A DNA stretch of 64,000 nucleotides from Papilionanthe hookeriana x Papilionanthe teres (GCA_022702705.1 CM040433.1:24677797-24741796); one strand, 5' to 3'; positions 11,290 to 22,555 are shown, counted from the first letter of the stretch. The notes: generated from the sequence alone by a model not told the origin. Made by a program: numbers and translations.

Positions 11290-11291
<2 letters not shown>

Positions 11292-11349
<58 letters not shown>
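11292..11349. repeat. (TA)n microsatellite between copies A and B
   Basis: Uninterrupted AT dinucleotides lie at the tail-to-tail junction of two oppositely oriented LINE copies. Confidence 0.95.
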
Positions 11350-11356
<7 letters not shown>

Positions 11357-13231
11357 AAGAAGCTCTAGGGCCTATTTTATTGAAATAAAATGTTATAAAA
11401 CAAATAGTATGAGAGGACCCAAAAGATGGGCTCTACTCATAAGAAAAAAAGAGCAAAAAAGCTCAAACAAAAAGTACAAAAGATAGGACAAAAGAAAAAC
11501 TTGCAAATAAAACATTTTCTATAGACGAGATCGTCAAGGTCTTCCTCTTCCACGGGTTCGTGTAGCGCATTCAATAATCAAACTCTGAAGTGATTCTCCA
11601 TTACCAGGAGAGACCAAGGTATCATCCATTAGATTTTCAAGTGGCAAAGTACCCCCAGCCTTCTTCTCCCGCCAGGAGGAATACACTTGCCATTCTTCTT
11701 GGGAAGACTGGTCGATCTGGACCTTAGAAGAAAATTCAGGTGCAGCGGTAGGTTCCAGTGTCTGTGTAGTAGCAGTAATAAGGCTACTATTTGAATCCTC
11801 GGTAGTAGTATGCACATTTCCGTCAGTATTCGCTTCTTACCTTTGTTCAATCACGTCAGGGAGGGAAGCCTGAGCACCCTCCACAGTAATTGATACTCCA
11901 ATGGAAGAAGGCAAAGAAGAAAGGGTAACGGCCGCATCCTGACACTACAACAATTGGTCCTTATCGACATGCTCTGAATCAGTATCAGTAGACTTTTGCA
12001 CCATGTCCGGCGTGGGTGTGGCAGTGGATATCACAAGTAGTGAGGAAGAGGATATATCCGTCGCAGGAATGTGTGGCCCAGTAGTGTTTGTACGTGGAGG
12101 TCTGAGATTCAAATGCAGGTGGTAACACTGTTGGTGAGAGTGACCAAACATACGGCAGTGGGTGCAGTAAAGAGGTACATGTTCAAGTTCTGCTGGTTGT
12201 CAAAATCTCTGGTGTTGTGTACCAATCCATAGCTCTTTCGGGAAGGGTAACGTAATGTCTCATTTTATCAATATTCTAGCCTCAGAAGGTCTACTTAGAT
12301 GTTCTGTAGGCGGATCAGTTTGAGGTGGTGTGTCATAGATCTTTGCAAAAGTAAATAAATGCTCTTAATCATAAAAATGAACCTGCAAATCTGTGAAGTG
12401 TAGCCACACTAGAATGATGGGAGGCTCAGTACGATGGTCAAACTCCACCGTCCATTTCAACATCTTCATCACCCGACTGTCTATACGAAATATTCTTCTA
12501 ACAAACACTTAAGCGCAATCTCTATCATCCATTAATTAGATGAGAACGTGCTGACCATCCAGTCTGCCAATCTTCCAACTTCCATTCAACTTCATTTGCT
12601 CAAATTCCTTTCAGATCAGTTTAAGTTTAACATTACCGTAGAGGAACTTACCCACTAGAAACAATGGCGAGGTGCGAATGAAGTGGAGATCTTTTCCTCT
12701 GTAAGAAAGATTGCAGGTTTGTCGTCTTTACGGAATGTTTTTTTGAGAAACCCTGTTTCAACGCGTTGCGCGAATGCATCATGGAATCTCTGCGGGAACA
12801 TGTTAGAACGTGAAGGGGCGCGGGGGAGGTTATCGCCGGCGAGGGCGAGGGCGTCGGCGTAAGATCGACCCGAGGTCATTTCTGCGGCTGCACAAAAATT
12901 GCTGACAAGATGGAATCCCGTCGAGCTTGCAGCAGTCGCTGACGAAAGTTGTGGACCTGTAGGATCGCAGGGGTATAACCCGCAGCCACAGCAGCGAACG
13001 AAGCAGAAGAATAAAGGAGACGCAGGGAATCGAATCGAGCGTAGCAGAGAGCAGCTCGACCCGATCATGTAGCAGACGAACGGCTCGACACCGATGCGAG
13101 CTTCCACCTAAGTCGAAAAAGGCGCCTAGTCTCGATGGCAAAGGTGAAGATGCGACGTGAGTAGTACCGTGGCAGACGCTAGGATTCGCCATGAGGTGAA
13201 ACCCTAGCAAAGCGGAGAAGACGGTGCATTT
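11350..13231 (-). mobile_element. ORF1-only LINE family, copy B (near full length)
   Basis: On the minus strand this runs from a 5' leader (CGTCTTCTCCGCTTTGCTAGG near 13225) through ORF1 to a 3' UTR. The UTR contains the shared phrase GGGTCCTCTCATACTA and ends AGGCCCTAGAGCTTC just before (TA)n. No endonuclease or reverse transcriptase lies between ORF1 and the 3' end, so the unit of about 1.9 kb is ORF1-only. The leader hairpin is present at about 13213-13182. Confidence 0.8.
11534..12879 (-). pseudogene. LINE ORF1 (DUF4283-like, CCHC knuckle), copy B
   Basis: The start is ATG at 12879 (MTSGRSYADALALAGDN), then FLKKTFRKDDKPAIFLTEE. The core reads FEQMKLNGSWKIGRLDGQH, RVMKMLKWTVEFD and PPIILVWLHF, then ITLPFPKELWIGTQHQ. 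The knuckle CTHCRMFGHSHQQC at 12166-12124 is a full C-x2-C-x4-H-x4-C. A serine/threonine/proline-rich linker leads to the conserved C-terminal box (EEWQVYSSWREKKAGG, LMDDTLVSPGNG, TRTRGRGRP). Several in-frame stops lie in the core. It probably acted as the RNA-binding chaperone of the element. Confidence 0.75.
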
Positions 13232-13261
13232 TTATACTCCTTTAATATATCCAGAGCTTAA

Positions 13262-13482
13262 TTATTAAATGCGCTACAAGAACCCATGGAAGAGGAAGGC
13301 CTTGGCGACCTCGTCCACTGAAAAAGTTTTAGTTGTTTGTTCTACTTTCGTCCTATCTTTCGTACTTTTTGCTTTGAGCCTTCGCTTCTTTGTTTCTTAT
13401 GAGTAGAGCTCCATCATTGGGCCCTCTCATACTACCTGTGTTGTAACCTCTTTTATCTTAATGAAAATGGCCCTAGGGCTTC

Positions 13483-13485
<3 letters not shown>
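13262..13485 (+). mobile_element. ORF1-only LINE family, 3'-end fragment
   Basis: The fragment begins in the last codons of ORF1 (CATRTHGRGRPWRPRPL) and continues into the shared 3' UTR with GGGCCCTCTCATACTACC and the end GGCCCTAGGGCTTCT before (TA)n. It belongs with copies B and C by its C-terminal residues. Its 5' part was lost, or it is a 5'-truncated insertion. Confidence 0.75.

Positions 13486-13522
<37 letters not shown>
13486..13522. repeat. (TA)n microsatellite
   Basis: This is the tail of the fragment to the left and at the same time the left flank of copy C. Confidence 0.95.
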
Positions 13523-13525
<3 letters not shown>

Positions 13526-15467
13526 GGCAACATCTGCTAACTCTGCTAGTGTTTCGCCCGATGGCGAAACCCGGCAGTGACCTCCGGCCTCTCCATCGTC
13601 TTCGTTTGGCTCCTTTTCATCGGCTGTTGGCCCAGTCGTCTCGCTACTCGGCGTCGCAGTCTGCGTGCGCCCTCGTCGACGTCTGCGTCTCTTTGGCTGG
13701 CACGACCCTTTCCTGCAGGACTCGGCTCATCGCCTGTGTTCGTCGATGTCCTCGGCACAGCTCGACGCCAACTTCCTACAGCTGCAAGCTCGACTCGACA
13801 AAGGTGTCATAGTTCGTTTTCTTGGATTAGTTTGTTGTCGCTGCCGCCTCGCGTTACCTGCGTCTCTCTTCTTTGTTTCGACCGGATGTATTTTGTGGGT
13901 TAGGTCCCGCTAACCGCAGGTCGGCCTGCGATCCTGCAGCGAGCCTGTCTGCTGCACGCCATCCTGCTGTCAACAATAGCCTCGGGTCGTTCTTACGCCG
14001 CCGCCCTCGCCGGCTACAACCCCGCCCCCGTCCCTTCACGTTCTAAAATGTTCACGCAGAGGTTCCACGATGCATTCGAGCAAGGTGTCGAAAATGGGTT
14101 TCTCAAAAAAGCATCTCGTAAAGACGGCAAACCTGCAATCTTTCTCACCGAGGAAGAGATCTCTATCCTGCTCGCACCTCGCAGGCTGTTTCTACAGTGA
14201 GTAGTTCTTCTACGACAATCCTAAACTTGAACTGATCCGAAAGGAATTTGAGCAAATGAAGCTCAATGGAAGTTAGAAGATAGGAAGACTGGATGGTCGA
14301 CACGTTCTCATCCAATTAACGGATGATGCAGATTACGCCCAAGTGTTTGCTAGAAGAATATTTCGGATAGAAAATCGAGTGATGAAGGTGCTGAAATGGA
14401 CGGTGGATTTTGATATCGCACTGAACCTCTCATCATTCCGGTGTGGCTACGCTTCCCAGATTTGTAGGTACATCTTTACGATCAAGAGCTTCTCTTTACT
14501 TTCGCAAAGATATATGGAACGTCACTCCACACTGATCCGCCTACAAAGCATCTATCTAAACCTTCTGAGGCTAGAATATTGAATGAACGGGATATTACGT
14601 TACCCTTCCTGAAAAAACTTTGGATTGGTACACAGCATCAGGGATTTTGGCAACCAGCAGAACTTGAACAGGTACCTCTGTACTGCACCAATTGTCGTAT
14701 GTTTGGTCAGTCTCACCAACAATGTTACCACCTGCATCCGAATCTTAAATCTCCCCGTACAAACGCTACTAGCCCACACATTCCTGCGACGGATATACCG
14801 CCTTCCTCAGTTTCAGAATAGGGTGAGAAGGATCGAGCCATTGCTAGGCAAGACATGGTCACCTCTCAGCCTTCTTCTACTGGAGCAGCTATTCTACCAC
14901 CTCAGGCACCCACTACTCTGGAGGGAGTTCATACTCCCCACCTTGACAGGTCTGAAGACAAGTACCAAACACTCATAATCTGACAACTAAAAAGGTGCCT
15001 ACTCCTACTGTGGAAGAATAACTGCGTACCTTGGTTGTTCTACCCGCTCATGGAGTAAGAGATTCCCAAGCATCAGTACCAATCACCTGCAAGCGACTCT
15101 TCCCGCTCGGATCGGACCGTCAAGCTCTACCGAAGAAGAATGGCAGTGTATACCTCCCGGAGGAAGAAGAAAGATGGGGTTACTTTCCCCTGGAAGCCCA
15201 ATGGATGATATTTTGGTCTCCCCAGTAATGGAGAAGCCTTGCAGAGTATTATTTATGGATGTGCTACAAGAACCAGGGGTAAAGGGAAGCCTTGGAGACC
15301 TCGCCCACTTTAGTTGCTTGTTTCTTTTTGTCAAACTTTTGTATCGCTCTGTTTAAGCATTAGTTGTTTTTGTTTCTTATGAGTCGAGCTCAATTTTTTG
15401 AGGCCCTCTCATAATATTTGCTTTGTATCCCTTCTTATTTCAATGAATAGGTCATATGGCTCTTTCC

Positions 15468-15471
<4 letters not shown>
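13523..15471 (+). mobile_element. ORF1-only LINE family, copy C (near full length)
   Basis: A leader with the hairpin GCTAGTGTTTCGCCC / GGCGAAACCCGGC at 13545-13577 is followed by ORF1 and a 3' UTR with GAGGCCCTCTCATAATA. The copy ends TATGGCTCTTTCCTTTAA at the next (TA)n. It is about 1.95 kb, with no EN or RT. It is bounded on both sides by TA repeats. Confidence 0.8.
13976..15313 (+). pseudogene. LINE ORF1, copy C
   Basis: The start codon is mutated (ATA at 13976 where copies A, B, E and F have ATG). Then follow ASGRSYAAALAGYN, FLKKASRKDGKPAIFLTEEE, a DUF4283-like core with stops and frame changes, and WIGTQHQGFWQPAELEQ. The knuckle near 14684-14726 reads CTNCRMFGQSHQQC; the usual histidine after GH is glutamine. 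The C-terminal part keeps YLPEEEERWG, MDDILVSP and CATRTRGKGKPWRPRPL with the stop at 15311. The pieces are close to copy B. Confidence 0.75.

Positions 15472-15515
<44 letters not shown>
15472..15515. repeat. (TA)n microsatellite between copies C and D
   Basis: Continuous AT dinucleotides directly join the 3' end of copy C to the truncated 5' end of copy D. Confidence 0.95.
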
Positions 15516-15517
<2 letters not shown>

Positions 15518-15990
15518 CCCGTGTCGCAAGTCCGGGGGCTACTTCAGCTGTTCGTTCTAACAGATACATTCAAACTTTCAGCAGAAAAAGAAGAATTCCC
15601 CTACCAATCGTCGAACCCACCGCAAGAATCGACAGGACTCTACGGAAGAGGAAGAAGTAGAAGAAGAAGCGGAAGAAGAAGATGATGGAGAAGACTGGCA
15701 GGTATATCATTCTCGAGGGAAGAAGAAGTCTGGGGTTACACTCCTATTTGATGATACCTCGGTGACTCAGGGCAATGGAGTAGCATTAAAGAGATTACTT
15801 CATGGATCTCCAAGGAACAGAGCGAGAGTATCACGTTCTCGCTCTTGACTTTTGTTTTTGTAATTGTTCAATATTTTGAATCTTTTGATCACATTGTATC
15901 GAAGAGGAAGGGCTCCGGTGGGCCTTCTCCTCAAGCCTTTATAACCGTTTTTAAATTAATATAAGTCTTAGGGCTTTTTTGCAAAAAAAA
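15516..15990 (+). mobile_element. ORF1-only LINE family, copy D (5'-truncated)
   Basis: The fragment begins in the acidic linker of ORF1 (EEEVEEEAEEEDDGEDWQ) and keeps the C-terminal box in the form RGKKKSGVTLL, DDTSVTQGNG, LKRLLHGSPRNRARVSRSRS and a stop at 15846-15848. The 3' UTR has GGGCCTTCTCCTCAAG and ends AAGTCTTAGGGCTTTTTTGC, then A-run and (TA)n at 15991-16006. It pairs with copy G as a distinct subfamily. Confidence 0.75.
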
Positions 15991-16006
15991 ATATATATAT
16001 ATATAT

Positions 16007-17800
16007 TGAACAACCTTTTTCATGTTTAGAAGTAAAATTTTAAAATTTAAGCATGTATATGAAACTTAATTTTGAAAAATGTAAGCATTGAATGGCTTAT
16101 ATATGAGATTTTTTGAACATGTGAGCTTCAAATTAGTAAACTAATAGTAGAAGTCGAACTTATGAGGATAACTAACGGAGAACACCATCTAAGAATAAAG
16201 AATTGAATGCAAAACTCTAAACATAGAATGTTCTGATTTTTATGTTGACGGGCAAAATATAAGTTGAACAAAATCATGAATTAAATATCAAACCCTAAAA
16301 TAAATCTAAAATTCACAAACTTAAATAATACATATTACCACTAGGTAGATCAACTGTGAATCCTAGATTAGTCAACATAGAAACAAAATCCAGGATTGCA
16401 CATTTACTAGAATAGTCCGGTCTAGAAGCCTAAATTAGTTTATTAGGTACCCCTAGTTAGCCTTAAGAACTAGGACATATAAAATAAACAATATTTACCC
16501 CCCTTAGATTATATAGGTACTTCAAGATGAAATAGCTCATGGTTATTAATAAATGCACCTCAAATGACCTAATCGTAAGAGGGTCTATACTCATCATCGC
16601 TATGATATTAAGTGAAGACCTCTAACTGTCTCATTAGTTGATAATCTAAGGATGTCAAAGAACTCGGGATGATGGAAAGTCATTGGCCTCTTGATTAAGG
16701 GTTTTATACTCATAAATTCGGTTAGACCACATACTTAATCTGCATATAGAGTCTAAATTTATTATAGGATTATGACTCCGCTTCCATCTAGAAATCTTTC
16801 AATTCGATCTTGTCCCTTAGTCGACGCTTTAAATTCAATCAAGCATTCAAATTCAATCAAACATTCAAATCAAATCAAGTTTTTCAAACAAAATCTAACC
16901 TTCAAATCAAAATCTAACATTTTCAACTATCTTACAATTTTTATCCACAGGGTATAACTTCTTCTAGAGTTCGTTAACCATTTTTTTTGGTTCTTGTCAT
17001 ATCGCCATCCAACTATAAGTCTCAACAATTGAGTTCGAAGAACAAATCTTTTCAAACTTTGAATATATCCATTTGAAGTCCTTAAACATCAATCATGAAG
17101 ACATCAATCTTGTAATCCTACATAATATGATGCAGTACTTTAATCGAGAGTATTATATGGAGTCGATATTTCTTGTATGCAATTAACTATGAGGATTTAC
17201 TCTTATAGGGATGGCAAACCACAAAATAAAATAAACTCTATCTTATAGCAGTAAGGTAAAAGAAATATCTTTCGTTATGCAAACACATAAATTTTAAAAT
17301 TTTTTCTCATCTGAATGATTAGATCCATTTTAAGAAGATATTTATACCTCTCGGAATAGTGTATTATTCTTTAAATGAAATACTTGATCTTTTAGATAGA
17401 AATCTTTCAAATTTTCTAATGGTCCCGTCAACATTATGACGCATAAATAAAGAGATAATTTTATTACACTACATATGCATATATCATATTTTATTTCTTT
17501 CTTATATTTAATTTTTGAAAAACAAGAAACTTTCACTTTAAACAAAAAAAATTAAAACAGTAAAATCAATTAAAATTGATTTCCATAAGTAAAATAATTT
17601 ATTGTAAAATAAAAAACATTTAATCAAGTGTTCAGTATAGTATATTTTCATACTCCTCTATCGAACTATTCATTTGATGTACCTATAATAATATATCGGA
17701 TTTAATTAGTTTTTTTTATCTTTTCTAATTTGAATCATTTAAAATTTTTTGACTCATTTTCTTGCCTATTAATTTCAAAATCAATATTATATATTTACTA

Positions 17801-17802
<2 letters not shown>
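16007..17802. other. AT-rich stretch without gene
   Basis: No domain, RNA gene or element end was recognised. A short imperfect repeat of AAATTCAATCAAGCATTC type occurs at 16830-16890. Flanking sequence of this kind is ordinary intergenic or intronic DNA. Confidence 0.4.
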
Positions 17803-17856
<54 letters not shown>

Positions 17857-18031
17857 GAAAAGATTGATCGACGAGTCGGAGACCGTCGATCAACTCCTAT
17901 AAGATGAACCGACCGAGAGTCGGGCATCTTTTCCGATCTCGTGTACTTATTCGAATCCTCCCAAAAAGGTTGGGATTCAAACCCCCGACCAGAGGGTCTT
18001 ACGCCAAAGGCCCCTACCAATGAGTCATGGC
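17803..18031 (-). mobile_element. Candidate tRNA-derived SINE with (TA)n tail
   Basis: On the minus strand TGACTCATTGGTAGG (18027-18013) fits a pol III A-box and GGTTTGAATCC (17983-17973) fits a B-box with one change. The spacing is as in tRNA genes. A body of about 120 nt without tRNA similarity follows and ends CAATCTTTTCGA, then (TA)n at 17854-17803. Internal pol III promoter, unrelated body and simple-sequence tail are the design of a SINE. The body does not resemble the Au-type SINE found at 30.9 kb. It lies within the LINE cluster that also ends in (TA)n. Confidence 0.6.
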
Positions 18032-18090
18032 TCGCGCGCGCGCGCGCGCGCACACACACACACACACACAGATATATATATATATATATA
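18032..18090. repeat. Compound (CG)n-(CA)n-(TA)n microsatellite
   Basis: Alternating CG (18032-18051), CA (to about 18070) and TA (18072-18090) runs follow one another without a gap. They separate the SINE candidate from the 3' end of copy E. Confidence 0.95.
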
Positions 18091-20060
18091 CATATATTTT
18101 TTTTAAGAAAAGATCAAAGGCGAATATATCAATAAGAGAAAAGGTACAGATAGGTTGGAATAAATGGCCCAAAAAGGGCCCTAACAATCCAGCATACAAC
18201 GCACACTTAGAAAATATATGTATACCCAATAACCAAGATTAAAAATTAGACATAAAAATTGCACACCAACAGTCTGCCAACACTCGCAGATTCAGTTAGC
18301 TTGCGAAAATTTAGCCCTGCCTCTGCCTCTGGTTCTAGGTCGGGAGCCAACTAACAAATTTTAAGTTTGTTGTCATTACCTGAATCAATCAATGTATCAT
18401 CCCTTAAGTGTGGTAGTAGGCCTCCATTTTTCTTTCTCTTCTTAGATGTATAAACATGTCATTCATCATCCGAAGATTGACTCATCTGCTCTGTGGATTG
18501 GTCCAAAGATTGACGAACAGTTGTAGGCCGTTGCACATCATAAACTTTGTGTCTGAGTCACAGTAAGAACTTGCTCTATCTAATGAGGCGGTAGAAACTC
18601 AGTAGAAGTATTGTCACTCGTTACTAGAGCAGGTGAAGTGTGAATCTCTCTGCCCCCACGAGAAGAGGTTTCAAAGTAGGACCTACATCATTAGGGTTGT
18701 GTGGCATATTACCCGCGAGGATAGTGGCGTCTTCAGGAATATCCTTCTGATGATCAAAAGTGTCAATAACTTAGAACGGATAAGGAGGAGGGGGAATCAA
18801 TGCCTCTCACTGAGCACTTTGCTTCTTTGGTCTTATATGGGGGTGTAGATAGTGACGTAGAGAATTGAATGGCCGAACATGCGACAATCCGAGCAATACG
18901 AAGGGAAAGGCTCAATAACAACCTTTTGCCAATATCCTTGATATTATGAGCCTAGTGATTCAAGTGAAGTCAAAGTACTCTGACTTCAGAGGGATGGGAG
19001 ATATTAACAGTAGGAATGTTCGTTTTGAGTGGGTTACCATAGGCTAAGGCAATAGAGTACAACACTTCTTGACTAAAATGATGAATTTTCAGGCAAGGAG
19101 ATGACTCCAGACCGGAATTGTTGGTGGTTCCATCTGGGGGTTAAAATCCACCTACCATTTCAAAATCTTCATGGCTCTGTTATCAATCCAGATTATTCTT
19201 CTAGCAAATAAACATTTGTAATCCTATTCATTATTACGTTGAATAAGGATGTGTCTTCCATCTAAAAGGCTTACTTTCCACTCCCCAACAAGGTGCATAA
19301 GCTCAAATTCCTTACGAATAAGCTTCATTTTGGGATTGTCATAAGGGAATTTCCTGACAATATTCAAACGACAGGAGTGAGCAAGCTGATTACATTCTGC
19401 TTCCGTAAAAAAGATGGTTGGCTTCCCATTCTTCCTAACAGGTTTCTTGATGCAGCAGAATTCGCCACCCTCTGTCAGCGCAAAGGAAGGTGGAAAGAAA
19501 CACGATTTAGGAGTACCTGAGGCGTGAACACCTGCAAAGGCAGCAGCTTTTTACGTTCTGTCTGAAGCCATACAGTGAAGAGTGCAAAGAGTGACCGAGG
19601 AAGCCAACAAAGGCCAGCAAGGATCGGTGAACAGGTAAAGGCGAGCAGAGCAGAGAGAAGCCAACACACTGCAGTAGCAGACGCAGACGAAGCTGAGGAA
19701 ATTGTCGGGGTCAGCCTGCAGTCGAGATCGCGGAAGACTGATGTCATTCGGTCTGCAGCATAAAGACAACACGAGCTTTAGAACAGACAACTCTATGCAC
19801 GAAGCCGACGCGAGTGTTCGAGATCGGTGACGCCATTCAGCCTGCAGCGGAGCACCGCAGAAGGCGACGCAGGCTCTAGACGGAACAGACGAGGAAAACG
19901 ACGCTTCGCACTGCGAAGATGAAGAGCAGCGAGGAGAAGACGACGCAGGAGAAGACACGAGAAGAAGAAAGGATTAGATGCGACAAATCGTTGTAACAGT
20001 CGCTAGTGTTCGCCATGAGAAGAAAACCTAGCAAAGCCGAGCGTTGGAGAAGACGACGCC
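18091..20060 (-). mobile_element. ORF1-only LINE family, copy E (near full length)
   Basis: On the minus strand the 5' end GGCGTCGTCTTCTCC at 20060 matches copy A. The hairpin region GCTAGGTTTTCTTCTC / GGCGAACACTAGC (20034-20005) keeps the ATG. The 3' UTR contains GGGCCCTTTTTGGGCC and ends before (TA)n at 18090. It is head-to-head with copy F across a (TA)n run. About 1.97 kb, no EN or RT. Confidence 0.8.
18292..19571 (-). pseudogene. LINE ORF1, copy E
   Basis: The start is ATG at 19571 (MASDRT, then a stop, then KAAAFAGVHASGTPKS). EGGEFCCIKKPVRKNGKP and IFFTEAECNQLAH follow, then FELMHLVGEWKVSLLDGRH and AMKILKW. The knuckle near 18900-18865 reads YCSDCRMFGHS, but the last cysteine is lost. 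The C-terminal box survives as RDDTLIDSGNDNKL and SRPRTRGRGRAKFSQAN, with the stop at 18294-18292. Same subfamily as copy A but independently damaged. Confidence 0.75.
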
Positions 20061-20062
20061 AT

Positions 20063-20063
<1 letters not shown>

Positions 20064-20137
<74 letters not shown>
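20064..20137. repeat. (TA)n microsatellite between copies E and F
   Basis: About 74 bases of TA lie between two head-to-head copies, followed by a short CA-rich and TA-rich patch to 20170. Confidence 0.95.
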
Positions 20138-20140
<3 letters not shown>

Positions 20141-20170
20141 ACACACAAACGGACACACATATATATATAG

Positions 20171-22195
20171 CCATGATCTCGTCAGCTGCGCTCTGCTAGG
20201 GTTTCGCCTCTTGGCGAACCCTGACATCTGCTCCGTCGATACTCGCTTCGTCGTGTTTTCCTCAGTCGTACTTCGTCCGTTGCGTCGTGAGGCATCGGCT
20301 GTGTTGTCTCCTCGACTTCGTCTGGTTCCTTGAGCTTCATCGTCGCACGTCATCTGCTTCATCGCACGTCGTCTTCTTCGGTGTGTGTCGTCTGCTTTGT
20401 CGCTCGTCATCGGTTTTCTCCTTCGTGTGTTCTCTGCTCCGTCGGCTGAGCGGCTTTGCTTCGTGCGTCGTCGACTGTGCAGAGTGACGCAGAAGAAGGG
20501 TTTCTCTACTCCGTTCCTTGAAAGTGTTGATGGCTTCGAGACTTTTCTATGTTGCCGCTCTTGCTAGCGACTCCTCCACTCGAGCTTCCATTTCAGGTAT
20601 GTTCCCGCAGCTATACCATGAAACTCTGGCTCAGAACGTTGAAAGGGGATTTTCTCAAAAAAACATCCCGTAAGAATAGTAACCCTGCAATCTTTCTCTT
20701 TGAGGCCGAGATCTCCGCCATAAGTTCATCCTGTCATTTGGTCTTAGTTGGTAAGTTCCTCTATGAAAACTATAACCTCGATATCATTCCTAGAGATTTT
20801 GAGCAAATGCGTCTGAAGGGAGACTGGAAGATAGGCAAACTGGATGGTAGGCACATTCTTATTCAATTATCAGATGATAAGACTATGCTCATTTATTTGA
20901 GAGAAGACTCATCCGAATAGATAACCGTGTGATCAAATTTTTAAAATGAACGGTTGATTTTGATCACCTCCTACCATTCCAGTATCGTTGCGCTCCCTGG
21001 GTCTGAAGTTCAATCTTTTCAATCACGAGCTCCTCTACTCCTTAACTATGGTCTACAGTAAACCCCTCAAAACTGATATTCCTACAGTTAGTCTGAGTAT
21101 GCCTTTAGAAGTCAAAGTTTTGATTGAACGAGACATTACTTTACCTTTTCCGAGGGATCTGGATTGGCTCACAGTACCAGAGTTTTTGGCAGCGAGTGGA
21201 ACTTGAACAGTTTCCTCTTTACTGCACCCACTGACGTATGTTTGGACACTCTCAATGTCATCATTTGCACCCTCATTTAAAACCACAGAGTAAAAATGTT
21301 ACAGGGTCCCTTGCCCCCCAACTCATACTTTTTTGCCCCTCTTTTACCCCTGAGCGCAATCCACTGCCTATTGGAACATTGGTGGAAACGCCATCTGCTC
21401 TTCCTCCCACTCTCCCTCCTCTAAATACCATTGCTCCCGACACTGCCGCTATTGGTGACCCTCCCCCTGATAATGTTGATGTTATTGCGATTGAAGAGTT
21501 GTCGGATGGTTCAGCTGGGCAACCTACTGTTTCAAACCTTTTCAAAATCACTACTGACGAACCCTTACTTACACAGGCCAATGTTCGGTCAGATCATCAG
21601 GAGGATGTTGCAGCTCATCTTCGGGAAGCCTCAGGTGCAGAGGAGACATTTCATACTTTACATACCGTAGAGTCTATCCCTGTTGCAACGGTTGGCAACC
21701 TTTCTACTGCGCTCTACCACCTCTTCAGACCGAGCATGTTGTTACTTTCAGTCAGGCGCGGAGGCTCAAGATGTGCAACAGTCTTTACATGCCCAGCCAT
21801 TTGTTGACCAACAAGCTGATCAGTTGAGTCAGTCTTCTAATGAGGAATGATAGGTTTACACATCCAGTAGGAAGAAGAAGAATGGCGGCACACTCGAGCT
21901 CAAGAACTTAATGGATGATACTTTGGTTACATCGGGTAATGGCACAAAACTCAACAATTTGTTAGTAGGCTCCCTTCCTAGAACTAAAGACAGAGGCAGG
22001 ACTAAATTGGGTTGTCCCTAGTTACTTGTTTCTGTGTTTTGGTAGTTTTGGTTTTTTGGATTCACATGAATTATTTCTCTTTTGGGACCTTTGTGTATGT
22101 TGTACCGTGTGGGTAGGATACATTTTTTGGGCCCTCTCATACAACCTATCTGTACCTTTTTTATTTTAATATATTAGCCCTTGGGCTTCTTCAAT
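20171..22195 (+). mobile_element. ORF1-only LINE family, copy F (near full length)
   Basis: The leader carries the hairpin GCTAGGGTTTCGCC / GGCGAACCCTGAC (20197-20225), here with the loop ATG changed to TTG. ORF1 follows. The 3' UTR has GGGCCCTCTCATACAACC and ends TAGCCCTTGGGCTTCTTC at a short (TA)n (22196-22205). The next copy, G, starts directly after it in opposite orientation. About 2.0 kb without EN or RT. Confidence 0.8.
20530..22021 (+). pseudogene. LINE ORF1, copy F
   Basis: The start is ATG at 20530. KKTSRKNSNPAIFLFEAE and then the core FEQMRLKGDWKIGKLDGRH lie in one open stretch (20549-20920). The part after it has frame changes (VYSKPLKTDIPT, LIERDITLPFP). The knuckle is damaged: CTH, a stop, RMFGHS and then QC. 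A long proline/threonine-rich linker is open from 21238 to 21807. The C-terminal box reads KKKNGGTLELKN, LMDDTLVTSGNGTKLNNLL and PRTKDRGRTKLGCP with the stop at 22019. Outlier H has the same C-terminus. Confidence 0.75.
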
Positions 22196-22205
22196 ATATA
22201 TATAT

Positions 22206-22555
22206 TTCAAAGCCCTAGGGCCTATTTTATTAATAGAAAATGGTTACAGAGGATTTGATGGGGCCCAATAGATGAAGTCCTATCCCTACGATACAAATCA
22301 AACATAAGGATACAAAGGACTGAAAAGAAAATTAGAAATAACAGTGGCTACGAACGAAATCTCCAAGGCAGTGCTCTCGCTCTGGTTCTTGGCGATCCAG
22401 AAAGTAATCTCTTAAGTGTTAATCCATTGTCAGGGGTAACCAAGATATCATCAATTAAGTCTCCAAGCATACCCCCAGGCTTCTTCTTCTGTCGAGAATA
22501 AACTTGTCAATCTTCTTCTTCTTCTCCTTCTTCATCTTCTGAGGACGGATCCTTC
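22206..22555 (-). mobile_element. ORF1-only LINE family, copy G (5'-truncated)
   Basis: From 22206 the minus strand shows the 3' end (AGGCCCTAGGGCTTTG) and UTR. Above it lies the ORF1 end: SSEDEEGEEEED, KKKPGGMLGDLIDDIL, TPDNGLTLKRLLSGSPRTRA and RALPWRFRS. It is cut off in the acidic linker by another (TA)n at 22556-22566. The 5' truncation is close to that of copy D. Confidence 0.75.

Larger units (their letters stand above)
10217..11291 (+). mobile_element. ORF1-only LINE family, copy A (3'-truncated)
   Basis: The copy starts GGCGTCGTCT, the same 5' end as copy E. It has a 5' leader of about 430 nt with an inverted repeat (GCTAGGGTTTCGCC ... GGCGAACCCTAGC, 10241-10271), then ORF1. It breaks off inside ORF1 where a (TA)n run begins at 11292. 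Copy B lies tail-to-tail on the other side of that run. A and E share the EGGxxCxIKKPxRKNGKP sequence and form one subfamily. Confidence 0.75.

Noticed and set aside
17787..18242. Open frames with repeated RA, HT or IY residues around 17.8-18.2 kb
   Set aside because: They are translations of CG, CA and TA microsatellites and of the SINE candidate.
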